Source of the DNA: Aliikangiella marina
GTDB lineage: Bacteria; Pseudomonadota; Gammaproteobacteria; Enterobacterales; Kangiellaceae
Direction: 5' to 3'
Assembly: GCF_007004765.1 (NCBI RefSeq)
Contig: NZ_VIKR01000001.1
Coordinates: 992,001 to 1,056,000, forward strand
Length of the DNA stretch: 64,000 nt
Below the pieces are notes generated by a model that searched no databases, was not told where the DNA came from, and saw only the letters and a program-made list of their open reading frames with translations. Below are positions 54,897-64,000 of this stretch, one piece after another (positions within the stretch are counted from its first letter, which is position 1; each line of letters begins with the position of its first letter). The position numbers were made by a program, and so were the translations under genes.

Positions 54897-56351
54897 TTAT
54901 CCGGTATCTTTGATGGAGTAAGGTTGTTCTCTTTGGAATGTTTCTTTCGCAGATTCAAGTTTATCGGCTTCCTCGAGTAAGGCGACTTGCATTTTTCGAT
55001 ACATTCGTAAAGAGTAAAAACTAAAAGGAGAGAAAAATAACTTGATAATTACCGGCATAAGTTCAATGGCAATAAAAAAGATTTTAAGTAGCCAGCTAAA
55101 CATCAATGCCGCTTCACCGATTTCTGGATCTTTGTGGATATTTTTAAGTGCCAAGTAACGTCGTAACATCCCCGTTTTGACTTCATAGAAGAGGCCATCT
55201 TTCTCTAGTTTTTCGCGATAAACATCCATTTTTTGCTGCTTTTCTTCAATAGCTCGATTAAGCATAGTTCGAGCGGTTAATAGACTATCTTCAAGTCGTA
55301 CGATAGTTTCTTTGTTGTGTTCGTAGTTTGCCTCAGTCATTTGAAAGTCATTGATGCTTTTCTGAACCTGATTAAGATCATCTAGCGCAAGGTTAATATC
55401 TGGCTCTAATGATTTTAGTTTTTCCTGAGTATTAACTAGGCTAGCTTCGAGTTGTTCAATTTGCTGACTGAGATCCGTATAAGTCGCAACCGCGCGGCGA
55501 TACTTTGGACCCTCTGTTGGTGGTCGACCATCCTGCCCAGTGCGTTCGAGTAAGGCTTCGTTAAACCAATAGTTATAGTCTTCACGGGCTTTAGCTAAAC
55601 GATTATTGATATAAGCAATCTCTGTGTAAAGTGCTTGTTGCGAGGTTTGCAATGCTTCGGACTTTTTTTGTTTGACCGCAAGTGTGTTGTTGAGTGTGTC
55701 TGCATCGTTTGAGCTTGCTGCCAATTCATAACGATTGTTTTGATCACTCAAACGTTGGATTTCAGTCTGAATATCCTCGACTTTTTTACGGTCGACACTG
55801 ATACTTGTTTCTAATTCCTGTTCATATTGATCTAATCGAGAAAAATACTCTTGATTTTTTATATTTGACTCTTTCTGAATCTGTTCATCTATTGCATTTG
55901 CTTGTAGGCTAATCTCAGCCAATGTTGCCAGGCCCACAGCAATAATTAACGAGTAGATAATTCGTGGAATTAACCCAATGAAACCGCGAAATGAAAGACC
56001 TCCCTTAAACGGATTTTTTAAAGCCCAGTCAGAACCAATAATCGCTTGGTCTAGGAAAAACAAGGTAAGCGAAAAAATAACGCCGATAACAACCGCAGTT
56101 TTAAACTGCAAGAATAAAGAGACACCATAAGTGAATAACATACAGGTAAACGCAAAGGTAACGATTTGTCGAAACACCATTGCGTAAACTAAGGTGCGGT
56201 CATATTTTCCACATTCCCTCAGGACTTCGTAATCAGTTAAGGACAGAAATGAGAAAAGCTTAAAGATTAACCCTTCTTTTTTGATTTTTTTCTCAAAATC
56301 ATTGTTAACCGCCACGACCGGCTTATTCTCATTTATGGCGTTGTCCGACAT
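54897..56351 (-). CDS. DUF4407 membrane protein with long coiled coil (484 aa)
   Basis: Two N-terminal helices (about 57-110), one at about 130-150, a long charged coiled coil (about 150-390) with a conserved RTGQDGRPPTEGPKYR break, and a C-terminal helix (about 405-440). This is the DUF4407 arrangement. The predicted coiled coil would extend outside the membrane; function is unknown. Ribosome site GGGAGA upstream of ATG 56351. It is monocistronic; a 485-base gap with a 12-bp hairpin lies upstream. Confidence 0.8.
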   Translation of the reverse strand: MSDNAINENKPVVAVNNDFEKKIKKEGLIFKLFSFLSLTDYEVLRECGKYDRTLVYAMVFRQIVTFAFTCMLFTYGVSLFLQFKTAVVIGVIFSLTLFFLDQAIIGSDWALKNPFKGGLSFRGFIGLIPRIIYSLIIAVGLATLAEISLQANAIDEQIQKESNIKNQEYFSRLDQYEQELETSISVDRKKVEDIQTEIQRLSDQNNRYELAASSNDADTLNNTLAVKQKKSEALQTSQQALYTEIAYINNRLAKAREDYNYWFNEALLERTGQDGRPPTEGPKYRRAVATYTDLSQQIEQLEASLVNTQEKLKSLEPDINLALDDLNQVQKSINDFQMTEANYEHNKETIVRLEDSLLTARTMLNRAIEEKQQKMDVYREKLEKDGLFYEVKTGMLRRYLALKNIHKDPEIGEAALMFSWLLKIFFIAIELMPVIIKLFFSPFSFYSLRMYRKMQVALLEEADKLESAKETFQREQPYSIKDTG

Positions 56352-56836
56352 TGAGCGTCTCCCTAGAGTTGTTTATCACCAGACCCGTAGCTGAGAGGAT
56401 TTTTAGCTTATTCATTAAGTCCTTAAAATAGTATGACGATGGAATGTAAATTAAGTTGGTGGTTGTTTGTAAGAAATTATGTTTAACATTTGAGAATGTA
56501 TTTATCGATTAAAATATGCGCCAAAACTATAGCTTCATAAACAGACTGTAATAACATAAACTAAAAATAGAACTTACAAGCAGCTAAAGAAATAATGGCG
56601 TAAGGCAAATAGGTGTTGCTGCCACAAGCTATCTTAAGAATAAATATTCGATGACTGTAAAGGAAGGAGGGGGGTTAAGTGCTAAGTAGGGTGCCTTAGC
56701 ACTTAAATTTAGGTGTGTCTTATTAGTCAGAGTGGAAAGCAATTGGCGCTTAACGTCTGGTACTAAAGGTTTTGCTATTAAAAATAGGTAAGGAACTAGT
56801 AATAGTTACTTTTAATTAGTCGCTTTTCTCTTGATG
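56352..56836. other. 485-base gap with a perfect 12-bp hairpin
   Basis: Within this gap TTAAGTGCTAAG (56675-56686) pairs with CTTAGCACTTAA (56695-56706) around an 8-base loop, preceded by a G-rich stretch AAGGAAGGAGGGGGG. The gap separates two minus-strand genes, and no T run follows on either strand, so it is not an obvious terminator. It could be an operator, a small-RNA hairpin or a stability element. No other gene seen. Confidence 0.6.
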
Positions 56837-57550
56837 TTACTCCGCGTTGTGGTACACATTTTGTACGTCGTCTAAGTCATTCAACATCTCTAAAAATCGA
56901 TCAAACATTTCTTGGTCAGCTTCAGGGATAGCTACTGTGTTTTGTGGCACAAACTGAATTTCATCAACTTCAAACTCTATTCCATCAAAAGCGTCGGTTA
57001 GCGTTTGTTTCGCTTTAAAGTACTCGTTTTGCGGTGCAAACACAGTAATTTTATCGTTTTCACATTCGATATCGGTGACATCAACATCAGCCATCATTAA
57101 TGCATCCAAAGCGGCTTCTTCGTCACTTCCAGGGAAGACGAAAATGGCACTGTGGTCAAACATGTGACTGACACTACCTTGGGTACCGATTTTGGCTTTT
57201 GTTTTGGTAAAACATACCCGGACATCGCCAAAAGTTCGATTCGGATTGTCTGTTAAGCAATCTACAATGACCATACAATTCCCTGGCCCAAAGCCCTCGT
57301 ATCGAGCAACCGAAAAATCTTCGCCGCCGCCGCCCTCGGCCTTTTTAAGAGCCTTATCAATGACATGTGCCGGAACTTGGTTGCGCTTGGCTCGCTCAAG
57401 TAATGAGCGAAGTGCTAAGTTACCGTCGGGATCACTGCCGCCAGATTTGGCAGTAACATAGATTTCACGACTGAATTTACTGTAAACCTTAGCATTCGCA
57501 TCAGAGGTTTTAGCCATTGATTCTTTTCGGTTTTGATAAGCGCGACCCAT
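56837..57550 (-). CDS. yeeN: YebC-family protein, YeeN type (237 aa)
   Basis: It opens [21 protein letters not shown], the YeeN-type variant of the YebC/PmpR start, followed by [33 protein letters not shown] and [10 protein letters not shown]. Three-domain YebC fold; length is normal. YebC proteins act as ribosome-linked factors or DNA-binding regulators. Good ribosome site (GAGAGAAG) precedes ATG 57550. It stands alone. Confidence 0.92.
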   Translation of the reverse strand: MGRAYQNRKESMAKTSDANAKVYSKFSREIYVTAKSGGSDPDGNLALRSLLERAKRNQVPAHVIDKALKKAEGGGGEDFSVARYEGFGPGNCMVIVDCLTDNPNRTFGDVRVCFTKTKAKIGTQGSVSHMFDHSAIFVFPGSDEEAALDALMMADVDVTDIECENDKITVFAPQNEYFKAKQTLTDAFDGIEFEVDEIQFVPQNTVAIPEADQEMFDRFLEMLNDLDDVQNVYHNAE

Positions 57551-57780
57551 TGTAGCTTCTCTCTTAGTATTTTCTTAAATCGATTGGTTGCTAGTACGGC
57601 GCTAATTTTAACACCAACTCAGCTCAGGTTGGTATCTATAATCTAGACCCTCTTTCAGGCAAACTCATCGTATTGCCAGCTCGTAAGCGTTTATCATTCA
57701 TAGTGGATACTTTCTGTTCGTTTTTTAATCAAATACAATCGTTGTTTTTATCGCTTAGCGCTTAGTAAGGCTGTCAGTCG

Positions 57781-58656
57781 TTATAGCCGTTTGATTTCAA
57801 AACCCTTAGCAGTCAAAAAAGCTTGTAGTGAGCCTTCGCCGGCTAGATGGCCAGACCCAACAGCAATAAATGTTTTTCCTGAACCTTTCATTATCTTAGC
57901 TATTTGTTTAGCCCAATCTTGATTGCGATTAACTAATAGTCGCTCTTTGAGGGTGGGGGTTTTATCCATTTCTTCATTTAATGTTTTCGCCACGGCTTCA
58001 ACATCACCGCGCTGCCAGTTTTTGATAATTTCGTCGAGCATACTTTGATTTTCAAGTAAATCAGGAATTCCTGCTTCAAACATTGCAACTTCTTCGTTGG
58101 CTGACATAGTGCCAAAAAAACGAATTTGTTGTTCGATCGTCTCAAAATATCTGAGCGTTTTGCCAGACTGCTTGGCTTGAGTGTACAAAATACCATCAAC
58201 ACCGGATTCTGGATCATAACCATTAGCAACGAGGTGCTGAACTGAAAGGTTGACCGCAACAAACCAGGGACGCATTGGTTCAAGGCTAGCTAGTGCAGAG
58301 GAGGGCATTCCAAGACCTTCGACTGCGACCTTGAGATCCTCGTAGGCCTCTTTGCTAATCAGCGACGATAGCATCACGCCATTTGGGTTTTGAATATACG
58401 GAAGCATCACTTTAAACATCTCTTCTTGGGTGATTTCTTCCGTTGGCGCTTCTAGATAAACCGTATCAGCTTGCTCAAATGCATGCTTAATTTTATCGGT
58501 TTGCCATAGCGTTTCAGGTTTAAGAATGTGGATTGTTCCAAAAAGCCAAACTTCGCTATTTTCATCTGATATCTTCCATAGTGCAGGTCCTTTCGCAAAA
58601 CAAACGGTGGAAGAAAAAATAAATGTAAGAAGAATGAGGGATAATGTTTTTTTCAT
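57781..58656 (-). CDS. TraB/GumN-family protein, secreted (291 aa)
   Basis: Signal peptide (MKKTLSLILLTFIF, cleaved near CFAK), then ALWKISDENSEVWLFGTIHIL at the start of the domain and the C-terminal IAVGSGHLAGEGSLQAFL, the GxxHxxG-type block of TraB/GumN proteins (Tiki-like predicted metallo-fold). ATG 58713 lies upstream in frame but ATG 58656 begins the signal peptide and is chosen; no strong ribosome site for either. Function in bacteria is not settled. It stands alone. Confidence 0.85.
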   Translation of the reverse strand: MKKTLSLILLTFIFSSTVCFAKGPALWKISDENSEVWLFGTIHILKPETLWQTDKIKHAFEQADTVYLEAPTEEITQEEMFKVMLPYIQNPNGVMLSSLISKEAYEDLKVAVEGLGMPSSALASLEPMRPWFVAVNLSVQHLVANGYDPESGVDGILYTQAKQSGKTLRYFETIEQQIRFFGTMSANEEVAMFEAGIPDLLENQSMLDEIIKNWQRGDVEAVAKTLNEEMDKTPTLKERLLVNRNQDWAKQIAKIMKGSGKTFIAVGSGHLAGEGSLQAFLTAKGFEIKRL

Positions 58657-58971
58657 TGACGAGTACTCAAGAATTATTTTCATGGTGTTTTTATCTGACT
58701 TTAAATAGCACAATAATCAGTATTAATGATATATCGACCTAATCAATAAGAGAGGGAATCGCTTGTGACCAAATCACATTTGCTAAGATAAGCTGTGGAA
58801 ATTATCTAAAGCAAGCATAACATTTATGCTGAATAATGGTATCAAAAACTAATCAAAAAAACGAAGCTAAAAAGCAGCTATAAGAAAATAGCTAAATCAA
58901 ATTCAGCGTAACTAAAGAAAACAAGACTCTCGCTTGGTTTTATGACGAATAATTGCTTAAACTTATCAATT
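58657..58971. other. Intergenic region between TraB/GumN and the acyltransferase gene
   Basis: About 315 AT-rich bases upstream of the TraB/GumN gene. I see no gene, repeat or strong hairpin; it should contain the TraB/GumN promoter. Confidence 0.4.
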
Positions 58972-59691
58972 CTATGCTGACTTGGCTGATATCGGCTTAA
59001 CATTGTCAAAAGTTAAAGTGTCAAGTCGATCGTTTTCCTCACTGCCGGTTAAATTTCGTTCTCGGTGCCATTCAATATTGGATTTAACGATTTCAGCTGG
59101 CCGGCCGGCCAAAATAACATTTTCTTGGTCGAATGCTTTATTGACTAGAGAACTGTTAGCAACAACTGATCCGCTTGGGATAACACTGCCTTTTAAAAAT
59201 ACGCAGTGAGAGGCAACCCAAACATGCTCTCCAAAGGTAATGTCCTTTGCATAGTTTATACGTCTGCCGCTGTCTCTTGATATTATTGCATGAGAGTCTC
59301 CCGTTCTTACATCAACGTCATAGGAAAACATGCAATCATTACCAATCATGAGTTTAGAGCCTGACTCAGTTGCTGAGAGTAGGACGCCTTCAAAAGTTGA
59401 GTGTTCGCCGATAGAAATGAAACAATTGTCATCTTGCATCCAAATTTCTGACGGACCGTTGAATTGACAGTTTTGACTGACAATAACTTGGTTAAAATCG
59501 CCAAAAATATTAAATGAGACCTGATTGAATTTTACGCCTTCATGGATGATGATTGTATTATGGTTACCTTGTATATTGAAGACAACGGAGGTTAAATCAG
59601 AACCATTGTTTTGTACAAGGTTGTTTTCACCTGCGATATTTTGTTCACCTAAAAGCTTACGTTTTTTCTTCCTGGAAATAAAATAAAACAT
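58972..59691 (-). CDS. Hexapeptide-repeat acyltransferase-like protein (239 aa)
   Basis: After a basic N-terminus (MFYFISRKKKRK) the chain is a left-handed beta-helix with I/V/L-x-x-x-x turns (NHNTIIIHEGVKF, DFNQVIVSQNCQF, DNCFISIGEHS), then GEHVWVASHCVFLKGSVIPSGSVVANSSLV and ILAGRPAEIVK, the acceptor/CoA end of LbH transferases. A His in WVASHC is the likely catalytic base. ATG 59718 lies upstream in frame, but AGGAGAG sits 6-7 bases before ATG 59691, which is chosen. Role: acetylation of a surface sugar is likely. Confidence 0.85.
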   Translation of the reverse strand: MFYFISRKKKRKLLGEQNIAGENNLVQNNGSDLTSVVFNIQGNHNTIIIHEGVKFNQVSFNIFGDFNQVIVSQNCQFNGPSEIWMQDDNCFISIGEHSTFEGVLLSATESGSKLMIGNDCMFSYDVDVRTGDSHAIISRDSGRRINYAKDITFGEHVWVASHCVFLKGSVIPSGSVVANSSLVNKAFDQENVILAGRPAEIVKSNIEWHRERNLTGSEENDRLDTLTFDNVKPISAKSA

Positions 59692-60100
59692 GATATTCTC
59701 TCCTATATTGAAGTGCATTGAGGAGAAGGTGAAGGGTCCATTTTTTCTTCACCAATTTCAGATGCCAGGACAGACTATCTGTAAAATGAATGAGTTTATC
59801 AACTTTATATTGCAATAAGAGATTATCAACTTGTTGAATTTTTAGCGTGTTGCTATGGAGAACTGTAGTCGGCAATAACCCAATAAGAAAAACGGTCTTT
59901 GTGACGTCGATCACTTCGATAGACTGTAAGTTAAATGCTGATCTGTTCACTCTTTAGTGGCGTAAATATCAATCAAACAATCGAAATGAATAGTAGAAAG
60001 CACTGATTGAAAGCACTAACCGAAAGCAACGGTAGAGAAATAAGCTTGCAGATATGCTGCTAAATATTTTAATAACTGAATTAGTAATGGAGAAATGGTT
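59692..60100. other. Intergenic region with an unlikely 97-codon frame
   Basis: A minus-strand frame (59657-59950, GTG start) crosses this gap and overlaps the acyltransferase start. It lacks a clean ribosome site and a recognisable family, and its last part merely reads the acyltransferase leader in another frame. I see no other gene or repeat. Confidence 0.4.
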
Positions 60101-60496
60101 GTGAGTTTTATGGATTGGTATAACACATTGGAAAAGCCAAGCTGGACACCTGATCCGTCATTTATTGGGACGATGTGGTCGATACTCTATCCAATAATAA
60201 TAGTCTCTTTTGCCTACGTATTTATTCAAGCATTTCGCGGTAAGTTTCCTAAAAAAGTGGCGATTCCTTTTGCGATAAACTTAGTCGCTAACGTAATATT
60301 TACGCCTATCCAGTTTGGCTTGCGCAATCTTACCTTGGCATCTATCGATATTCTAGTGATTTGGGGGACAATTGTTTGGATGATTCTAGCGATATGGAAA
60401 CATAATCGGTACGTTGCTGTTGCTCAAATACCTTATTTGATGTGGGTCTCTGTAGCGACAGTTCTTCAGCTATCGATTAATATCATGAACTTTTAA
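60101..60496 (+). CDS. tspO: TspO/MBR-family membrane protein (131 aa)
   Basis: Five hydrophobic segments and the TspO start pattern, WYNTLEKPSWTPDPSFIGTMW followed by ILYP. It lies at the usual length. Members bind porphyrins or tetrapyrroles and act as stress-linked sensors or transporters. ATG 60095 is too close to GGAG (60089-60092); GTG 60101 is eight bases away and is chosen. The two-residue shift does not affect the domain. It shares a bidirectional terminator with the TonB receptor. Confidence 0.9.
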   Translation: MSFMDWYNTLEKPSWTPDPSFIGTMWSILYPIIIVSFAYVFIQAFRGKFPKKVAIPFAINLVANVIFTPIQFGLRNLTLASIDILVIWGTIVWMILAIWKHNRYVAVAQIPYLMWVSVATVLQLSINIMNF

Positions 60497-60590
60497 ATAG
60501 TCGTTACGCGGTTTGAAATAGAGTACCAGTACTAGCGAAAAAATAACCCGTTAAAGCGGCATAAAAAGAATAAGCAATAAAAGAATAAGC

Positions 60591-60626
60591 AAAAAAAAGC
60601 AGAGACTGATAGTGTCTCTGCTTTTT
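60591..60626. terminator. Bidirectional terminator between tspO and the TonB receptor
   Basis: GCAGAGAC (60599-60606) pairs with GTCTCTGC (60614-60621) around a 7-base loop. Flanking A8 and T5 runs extend the stem and give a T run on both strands. It lies between the convergent tspO and TonB-receptor genes. Confidence 0.88.
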
Positions 60627-60649
60627 AAATTTCATTTTGCTGACTACAA

Positions 60650-63109
60650 TTAGAAATTGTAAGTCCAGGTTAATGAAGTGGTTCTGCCAAGCGGCGAGTA
60701 CATTCTTTGATCATAGTAAGGCCATGCACCCAATCGATTGGTTGGCGCTTCCTCATCAAGAAGGTTGCCTAACATAAAACTTAAGCGATGGTCACCGTGC
60801 TCATAGTTAAGCTGATAGTCAACTTTACTATAGGTTCCTAGCGCAAAGTTTTCATCACCGTGTGCTTCTACATAATATGAAGAAAGATAATGAGTGACGT
60901 CACCTTTTTTCCAAGTCAGTACCGTCGAGAAACGATTTTTCGGGAACAGGTATTCACCTTCGAAGTCGATGGTTTCACCAAGCGCTGCGTTAACTCGCTC
61001 TAATTTGTTTAAATGAGAGACATTAACTTTTAACTCTAAGTTGTCAGTGAACCCAAATCGAGCAGTGAAGTCCATACCTTGTGCAGTTTGACTCTCAAGG
61101 TTGAGAAATGGATCAATAACAAAATCAATCGTATCGTCCGGGTTTAAAATAATTAAGTCACCGTAGATAAGTTCATCGTTTTCGTCAACCGCAGTTAATA
61201 TTGTGTTGACGCCAAGATTGGTGATCATATCTTCGACTTCAATTTGCCAGAAATCAAATGATGCCATTAGTCTTTCGTCAACGTCGAAAACAAAACCAAT
61301 GTTGAAACTTTCTGATGTCTCTGCATCTAACTCAGCATTCGCTTGTTGAATAAAGGGCACGCTACCGACACTACCTGAAACTTCATCCGTGTAAAGCTCA
61401 AATAAGTTAGGCGCACGGAATCCAGTACCATAAGAAGCACGAATTAAAGTCGATTCGCTTGGTTTGTAGCTTAGTGATGCTTTTGGATTAACACTTGAGC
61501 CAAAGTCACTGTAGTCGTCATAACGCAACGCTAAGTTAAACTCGACTGTGTCACTTGCCGGAATGATAAATTCTCCGAACAACGCAGTAACTTCTCTATC
61601 ACCTTCCGCTGCTGAACTTCCTAAACCGACGACATCGCCGTTGATAATTGCAGCATCTGACGTGTCTCGTATAAATTCTTTTCTAAACTCAATACCAGTC
61701 GCGAAGAGTACGGCACCGGCTTCAACCTCAGTTAATTCGCCAGAGAGTTTAGCGGCAAGTGCCGTTTGGTAACTTTTACCTTTGTGGTTGAAACTGCTGG
61801 TAAGATCGGCAATTTGAGCATTAGTCAAAGGTTGAAATGGATTAACCTGCTCATTCTCGATAGCATCAAAAAAGTTAATTGCGTCATCTCTTAAAATCCA
61901 ACCATCAGCATATACTTCATCCACATTGGTTAAGCTGTGGCTTAATTTGATATCAAAATCCATCTCATTGATCAGACCTTCAAAACCGACAACAAAATTA
62001 GTGTTTTTTGCTTCTGTTTCAATAGATTGTAATCCAATCTCATTAAATCCACGGTAAAACAACATGTTTTCGCCTAATGGATTAAATGGATTAGTCGCTG
62101 AGATGAAAAAATCTGAGCCTAAAAAGCCGAATGGTACATCAGAAGTTGTATCGATTTGGCTTAAACTTAAGCCGGTGTAAAGTGAATTTTCACCGAAGTA
62201 TCGAGACCATTTTAACGACAGAGACATACGTTCATTTTCAGGAATGAGTTGTCTTTGTGCTGCCCAGTCATTGACACAAAAATCGCCTGTGACGCTAACA
62301 AAAATATCGGCTGCGTCTTCAACTCGCGCACATTCGCCCGCAGGAGTAGATATCAAGTTACCCATTCCATCCAGAGTGATAAACGTTCCAGGGGAACTAA
62401 AGAGGCTGGTTTCAGATAAATTAAGCGAACTCGCTTCGTCAATATCACCACCGAGAAGCGAATCATACTTTTGGAACTCAGCAACAAATACTAAATCATT
62501 GTCATTATCTGAGAAGCCACTTAACAGAGAAACGCTGTTGCTTTGGTAATTCGAATCAGTTTGAACAGTATTTACTTTAAGCTCATTGCCAATGAAAGTG
62601 CGTTTTGTAATAACATTGACAACACCGGCAATAGCATCAGAACCATATACTGCAGACGCGCCGTCTTTTAAGATTTCAACACTTTCAACCTCTGCAAGAG
62701 GAATTGTGTTTAGGTCAACAAAAGCGACGCTGCCGTTTTGCCCGAAAGGATAACTGGCTAAACGACGACCATCAATAAGGACCAACGTACGATCAGAGCG
62801 CAATCCTCGGAGGTTATAGCTTGCAGCCCCGGGTGTAAAACCGCTCGTTTGCTGATTATTGAGTGCGCCACCATTGTTTAAGACGGTAGTTTCAAGCAAA
62901 CCTGATAAAGTTGTTGCTCCAGAGCGATCGATGTCTTCTCTGTTGATGATAGTTAAGGGAGAAGAAGACTCGTTTTCAATTCGCTTAATATGCGAACCAG
63001 TAATAATGATCTTTTGGTTATCTTGGCTCGCTTCCGCAGCTAAAACTGACTGGCCGCTTGTTGCGAGACAAACAGATACCGCAAGAGCAATGGGGTTTAA
63101 CTTACGCAT
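60650..63109 (-). CDS. TonB-dependent outer-membrane receptor (819 aa)
   Basis: Signal peptide (MRKLNPIALAVSVCLA, cleaved near VLAAEA), then the plug domain: IIITGSHIKRIE, IINREDIDRSGA, YNLRGLRSDRTLVLIDGRR, DGASAVYGSDAIAGVVNVITK. The beta-barrel follows and ends GRTTSLTWTYNF, a terminal Phe for outer-membrane insertion. No carboxypeptidase-like N-terminal extension was seen. An upstream in-frame ATG at 63178 lacks a ribosome site; ATG 63109 has GGAG and begins the signal peptide. Substrate class is uncertain; the context of exported peptidases suggests oligopeptides, and no siderophore motif was seen. Confidence 0.93.
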   Translation of the reverse strand: MRKLNPIALAVSVCLATSGQSVLAAEASQDNQKIIITGSHIKRIENESSSPLTIINREDIDRSGATTLSGLLETTVLNNGGALNNQQTSGFTPGAASYNLRGLRSDRTLVLIDGRRLASYPFGQNGSVAFVDLNTIPLAEVESVEILKDGASAVYGSDAIAGVVNVITKRTFIGNELKVNTVQTDSNYQSNSVSLLSGFSDNDNDLVFVAEFQKYDSLLGGDIDEASSLNLSETSLFSSPGTFITLDGMGNLISTPAGECARVEDAADIFVSVTGDFCVNDWAAQRQLIPENERMSLSLKWSRYFGENSLYTGLSLSQIDTTSDVPFGFLGSDFFISATNPFNPLGENMLFYRGFNEIGLQSIETEAKNTNFVVGFEGLINEMDFDIKLSHSLTNVDEVYADGWILRDDAINFFDAIENEQVNPFQPLTNAQIADLTSSFNHKGKSYQTALAAKLSGELTEVEAGAVLFATGIEFRKEFIRDTSDAAIINGDVVGLGSSAAEGDREVTALFGEFIIPASDTVEFNLALRYDDYSDFGSSVNPKASLSYKPSESTLIRASYGTGFRAPNLFELYTDEVSGSVGSVPFIQQANAELDAETSESFNIGFVFDVDERLMASFDFWQIEVEDMITNLGVNTILTAVDENDELIYGDLIILNPDDTIDFVIDPFLNLESQTAQGMDFTARFGFTDNLELKVNVSHLNKLERVNAALGETIDFEGEYLFPKNRFSTVLTWKKGDVTHYLSSYYVEAHGDENFALGTYSKVDYQLNYEHGDHRLSFMLGNLLDEEAPTNRLGAWPYYDQRMYSPLGRTTSLTWTYNF

Positions 63110-63498
63110 AACTACTCCAAATTCTGTTTGGTGGCTTGAAAAAAGCGCGCAGTTTACGGATTGGTCATTTTTTGTCAATGGTACTATTCACTAAAGGTTG
63201 GACCTGTATTTCAAGTATTTCTACCATCGTTCAAAATATGCATCTCAAAACAAGATGTTAGTAGGGTTTTTAATGCCGGTGTCTAAATTTTGACATATGA
63301 TAAAATATTGAAAAAAAAGCAAAAATATTAAAAATACGCGGAAAAATACATTAGAAAAAACTAATGCATGAACGATTTAAAATGTGCTAGTCATGCTCAT
63401 TGGTCAGTCGTATTTTACGAATGGCCGTATTTTGAGGGGTAGAGCATTTTAGGGGAATGTAATAGCGACAAAAGTAAGCACAAATGGAAGGTATCGAT
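63110..63498. other. Divergent region upstream of the TonB receptor
   Basis: A 389-base AT-rich gap between the minus-strand receptor and the plus-strand DUF4197 gene. It holds promoters for both. No repeat, riboswitch signature (including the B12 box) or hairpin was recognised. Confidence 0.4.
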
Positions 63499-64000
63499 AT
63501 GAAGAGTTTGATTAATTGTTATTGGTTCACATTTAGTTGCTTTAAAAAAGTACTATTTATACCGATTTTAGTCTTTGCAGGTGGATGTAATACCATTGAT
63601 ATTAAACACATTAATGACTCAATTTCTCAGGCGCAATTGCCACTTGATGAAAAGACGGTGATTGCCGGTTTGAAGCAAGCTCTAGAAATTGGCACAGCCA
63701 ATTCAACGGTTAAAACAAGTCGCAAGGATGGCTTTAACCGTAACGCATTGATCAGAATCGAAATCCCACAAGAGCTACAAAAAGTTGCTGATGCACTCAA
63801 TAGATTGGGGCTAAGCCGATATGTTAACGACTTTGAAGTACAAATGAACCGTGCTGCTGAAAACGCTTCTGGTGCGACCAAAGATGTCTTTATTGAGAGT
63901 ATTAGTCGGATGTCTCTGCAAGATGCTTGGTCAATTCTTAACGGTCCGGATGATGCCGCTACCCAGTATTTTCGACGAGATGCAGAGCAGCAGCTAAGAG
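63499..64000 (+). CDS. DUF4197 lipoprotein, cut by the right edge
   Basis: ATG 63499 has GGAAGG seven bases upstream. A lipoprotein signal ends in LVFAGGCN (lipobox AGGC), followed by the DUF4197 pattern: EKTVIAGLKQALEIGTANS, DGFNRNALIRIEIPQELQKV, YVNDFEVQMNRAAENA and DAATQYFRRDAEQQLR. No stop occurs before the window end, so the gene continues to the right. Function of DUF4197 is unknown. The matching region confirms the frame. Confidence 0.85.
   Translation, partial: MKSLINCYWFTFSCFKKVLFIPILVFAGGCNTIDIKHINDSISQAQLPLDEKTVIAGLKQALEIGTANSTVKTSRKDGFNRNALIRIEIPQELQKVADALNRLGLSRYVNDFEVQMNRAAENASGATKDVFIESISRMSLQDAWSILNGPDDAATQYFRRDAEQQLR

Noticed and set aside
59657-59950. 97-codon minus-strand frame upstream of the acyltransferase
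   Set aside because: GTG start without a clear ribosome site, no family motif, and its end overlaps the acyltransferase start region in another frame.

Overview
The window reads as a moderately AT-rich chromosomal segment of a marine-type gammaproteobacterium with a protein-degrading lifestyle. The placement is inferred from gene content: an intact ydbH-ynbE-ydbL operon, a YeeN-type YebC-family protein, CadC-like winged-helix regulators fused to beta-propellers, and many secreted peptidases beside a TonB-dependent receptor. I would look first among Kangiellaceae-like genera. I found no rRNA, tRNA, CRISPR array, integrase, intact insertion sequence or prophage.

Layout. 1-8 kb is accessory: a protein of unknown family (260-1150) with a paralogue at 13.9 kb, a small secreted protein, two DUF3667 membrane proteins, a secreted protein, a frameshifted CPBP-type intramembrane protease, a TPR protein, and a protein carrying the Cys-His-Asp signature of YopT/C58 cysteine proteases. 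7.7-18 kb holds a 54-residue membrane peptide, a VOC-protein remnant, ydbH-ynbE-ydbL, a cupin, a SARP-like regulator fused to an alpha/beta hydrolase, the second copy of the unknown family, a MazG-like protein behind 20-bp tandem repeats, an msrB-msrA-msrA-like operon and a rhomboid protease. 18-38 kb holds signal peptidase I, a DUF4105 protein, an S9 peptidase, a thioesterase, a DUF2314 protein, a histidine-rich secreted protein, a VPS10-like propeller protein, a Tat-exported aldo/keto reductase, a conserved protein of unknown function, a large MscS-type channel and a secreted trypsin-like protease. 38-54.7 kb contains two modules in which a membrane-anchored winged-helix/beta-propeller regulator lies divergent to a secreted hydrolase gene (S15/CocE type; esterase plus PD40 protein), with a diguanylate cyclase, a cadherin-like repeat protein, an OmpH-like protein, an SGNH protein and a lectin-like membrane protein between them. 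54.9-64 kb carries DUF4407, YeeN, TraB/GumN, a hexapeptide acyltransferase, TspO, a TonB-dependent receptor and a DUF4197 lipoprotein cut by the window edge.

How it fits together. Exported peptidases (S9, S15, trypsin-like), an esterase, the propeller protein and a TonB receptor suit a bacterium that digests proteins outside the cytoplasm and imports the products. Envelope upkeep is represented by YdbH/YnbE/YdbL, MscS, rhomboid, signal peptidase and the OmpH-like protein. Methionine-oxidation repair is an operon.

The least explained parts are the two-copy unknown family, the YopT-like protease, the regulator interrupted at a nine-base C/G run, helically phased repeats in both regulator-hydrolase intergenic regions, and a run of short tandem-repeat arrays between genes. 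Two genes are broken at homopolymers, so assembly error must be excluded before calling either phase-variable or dead.
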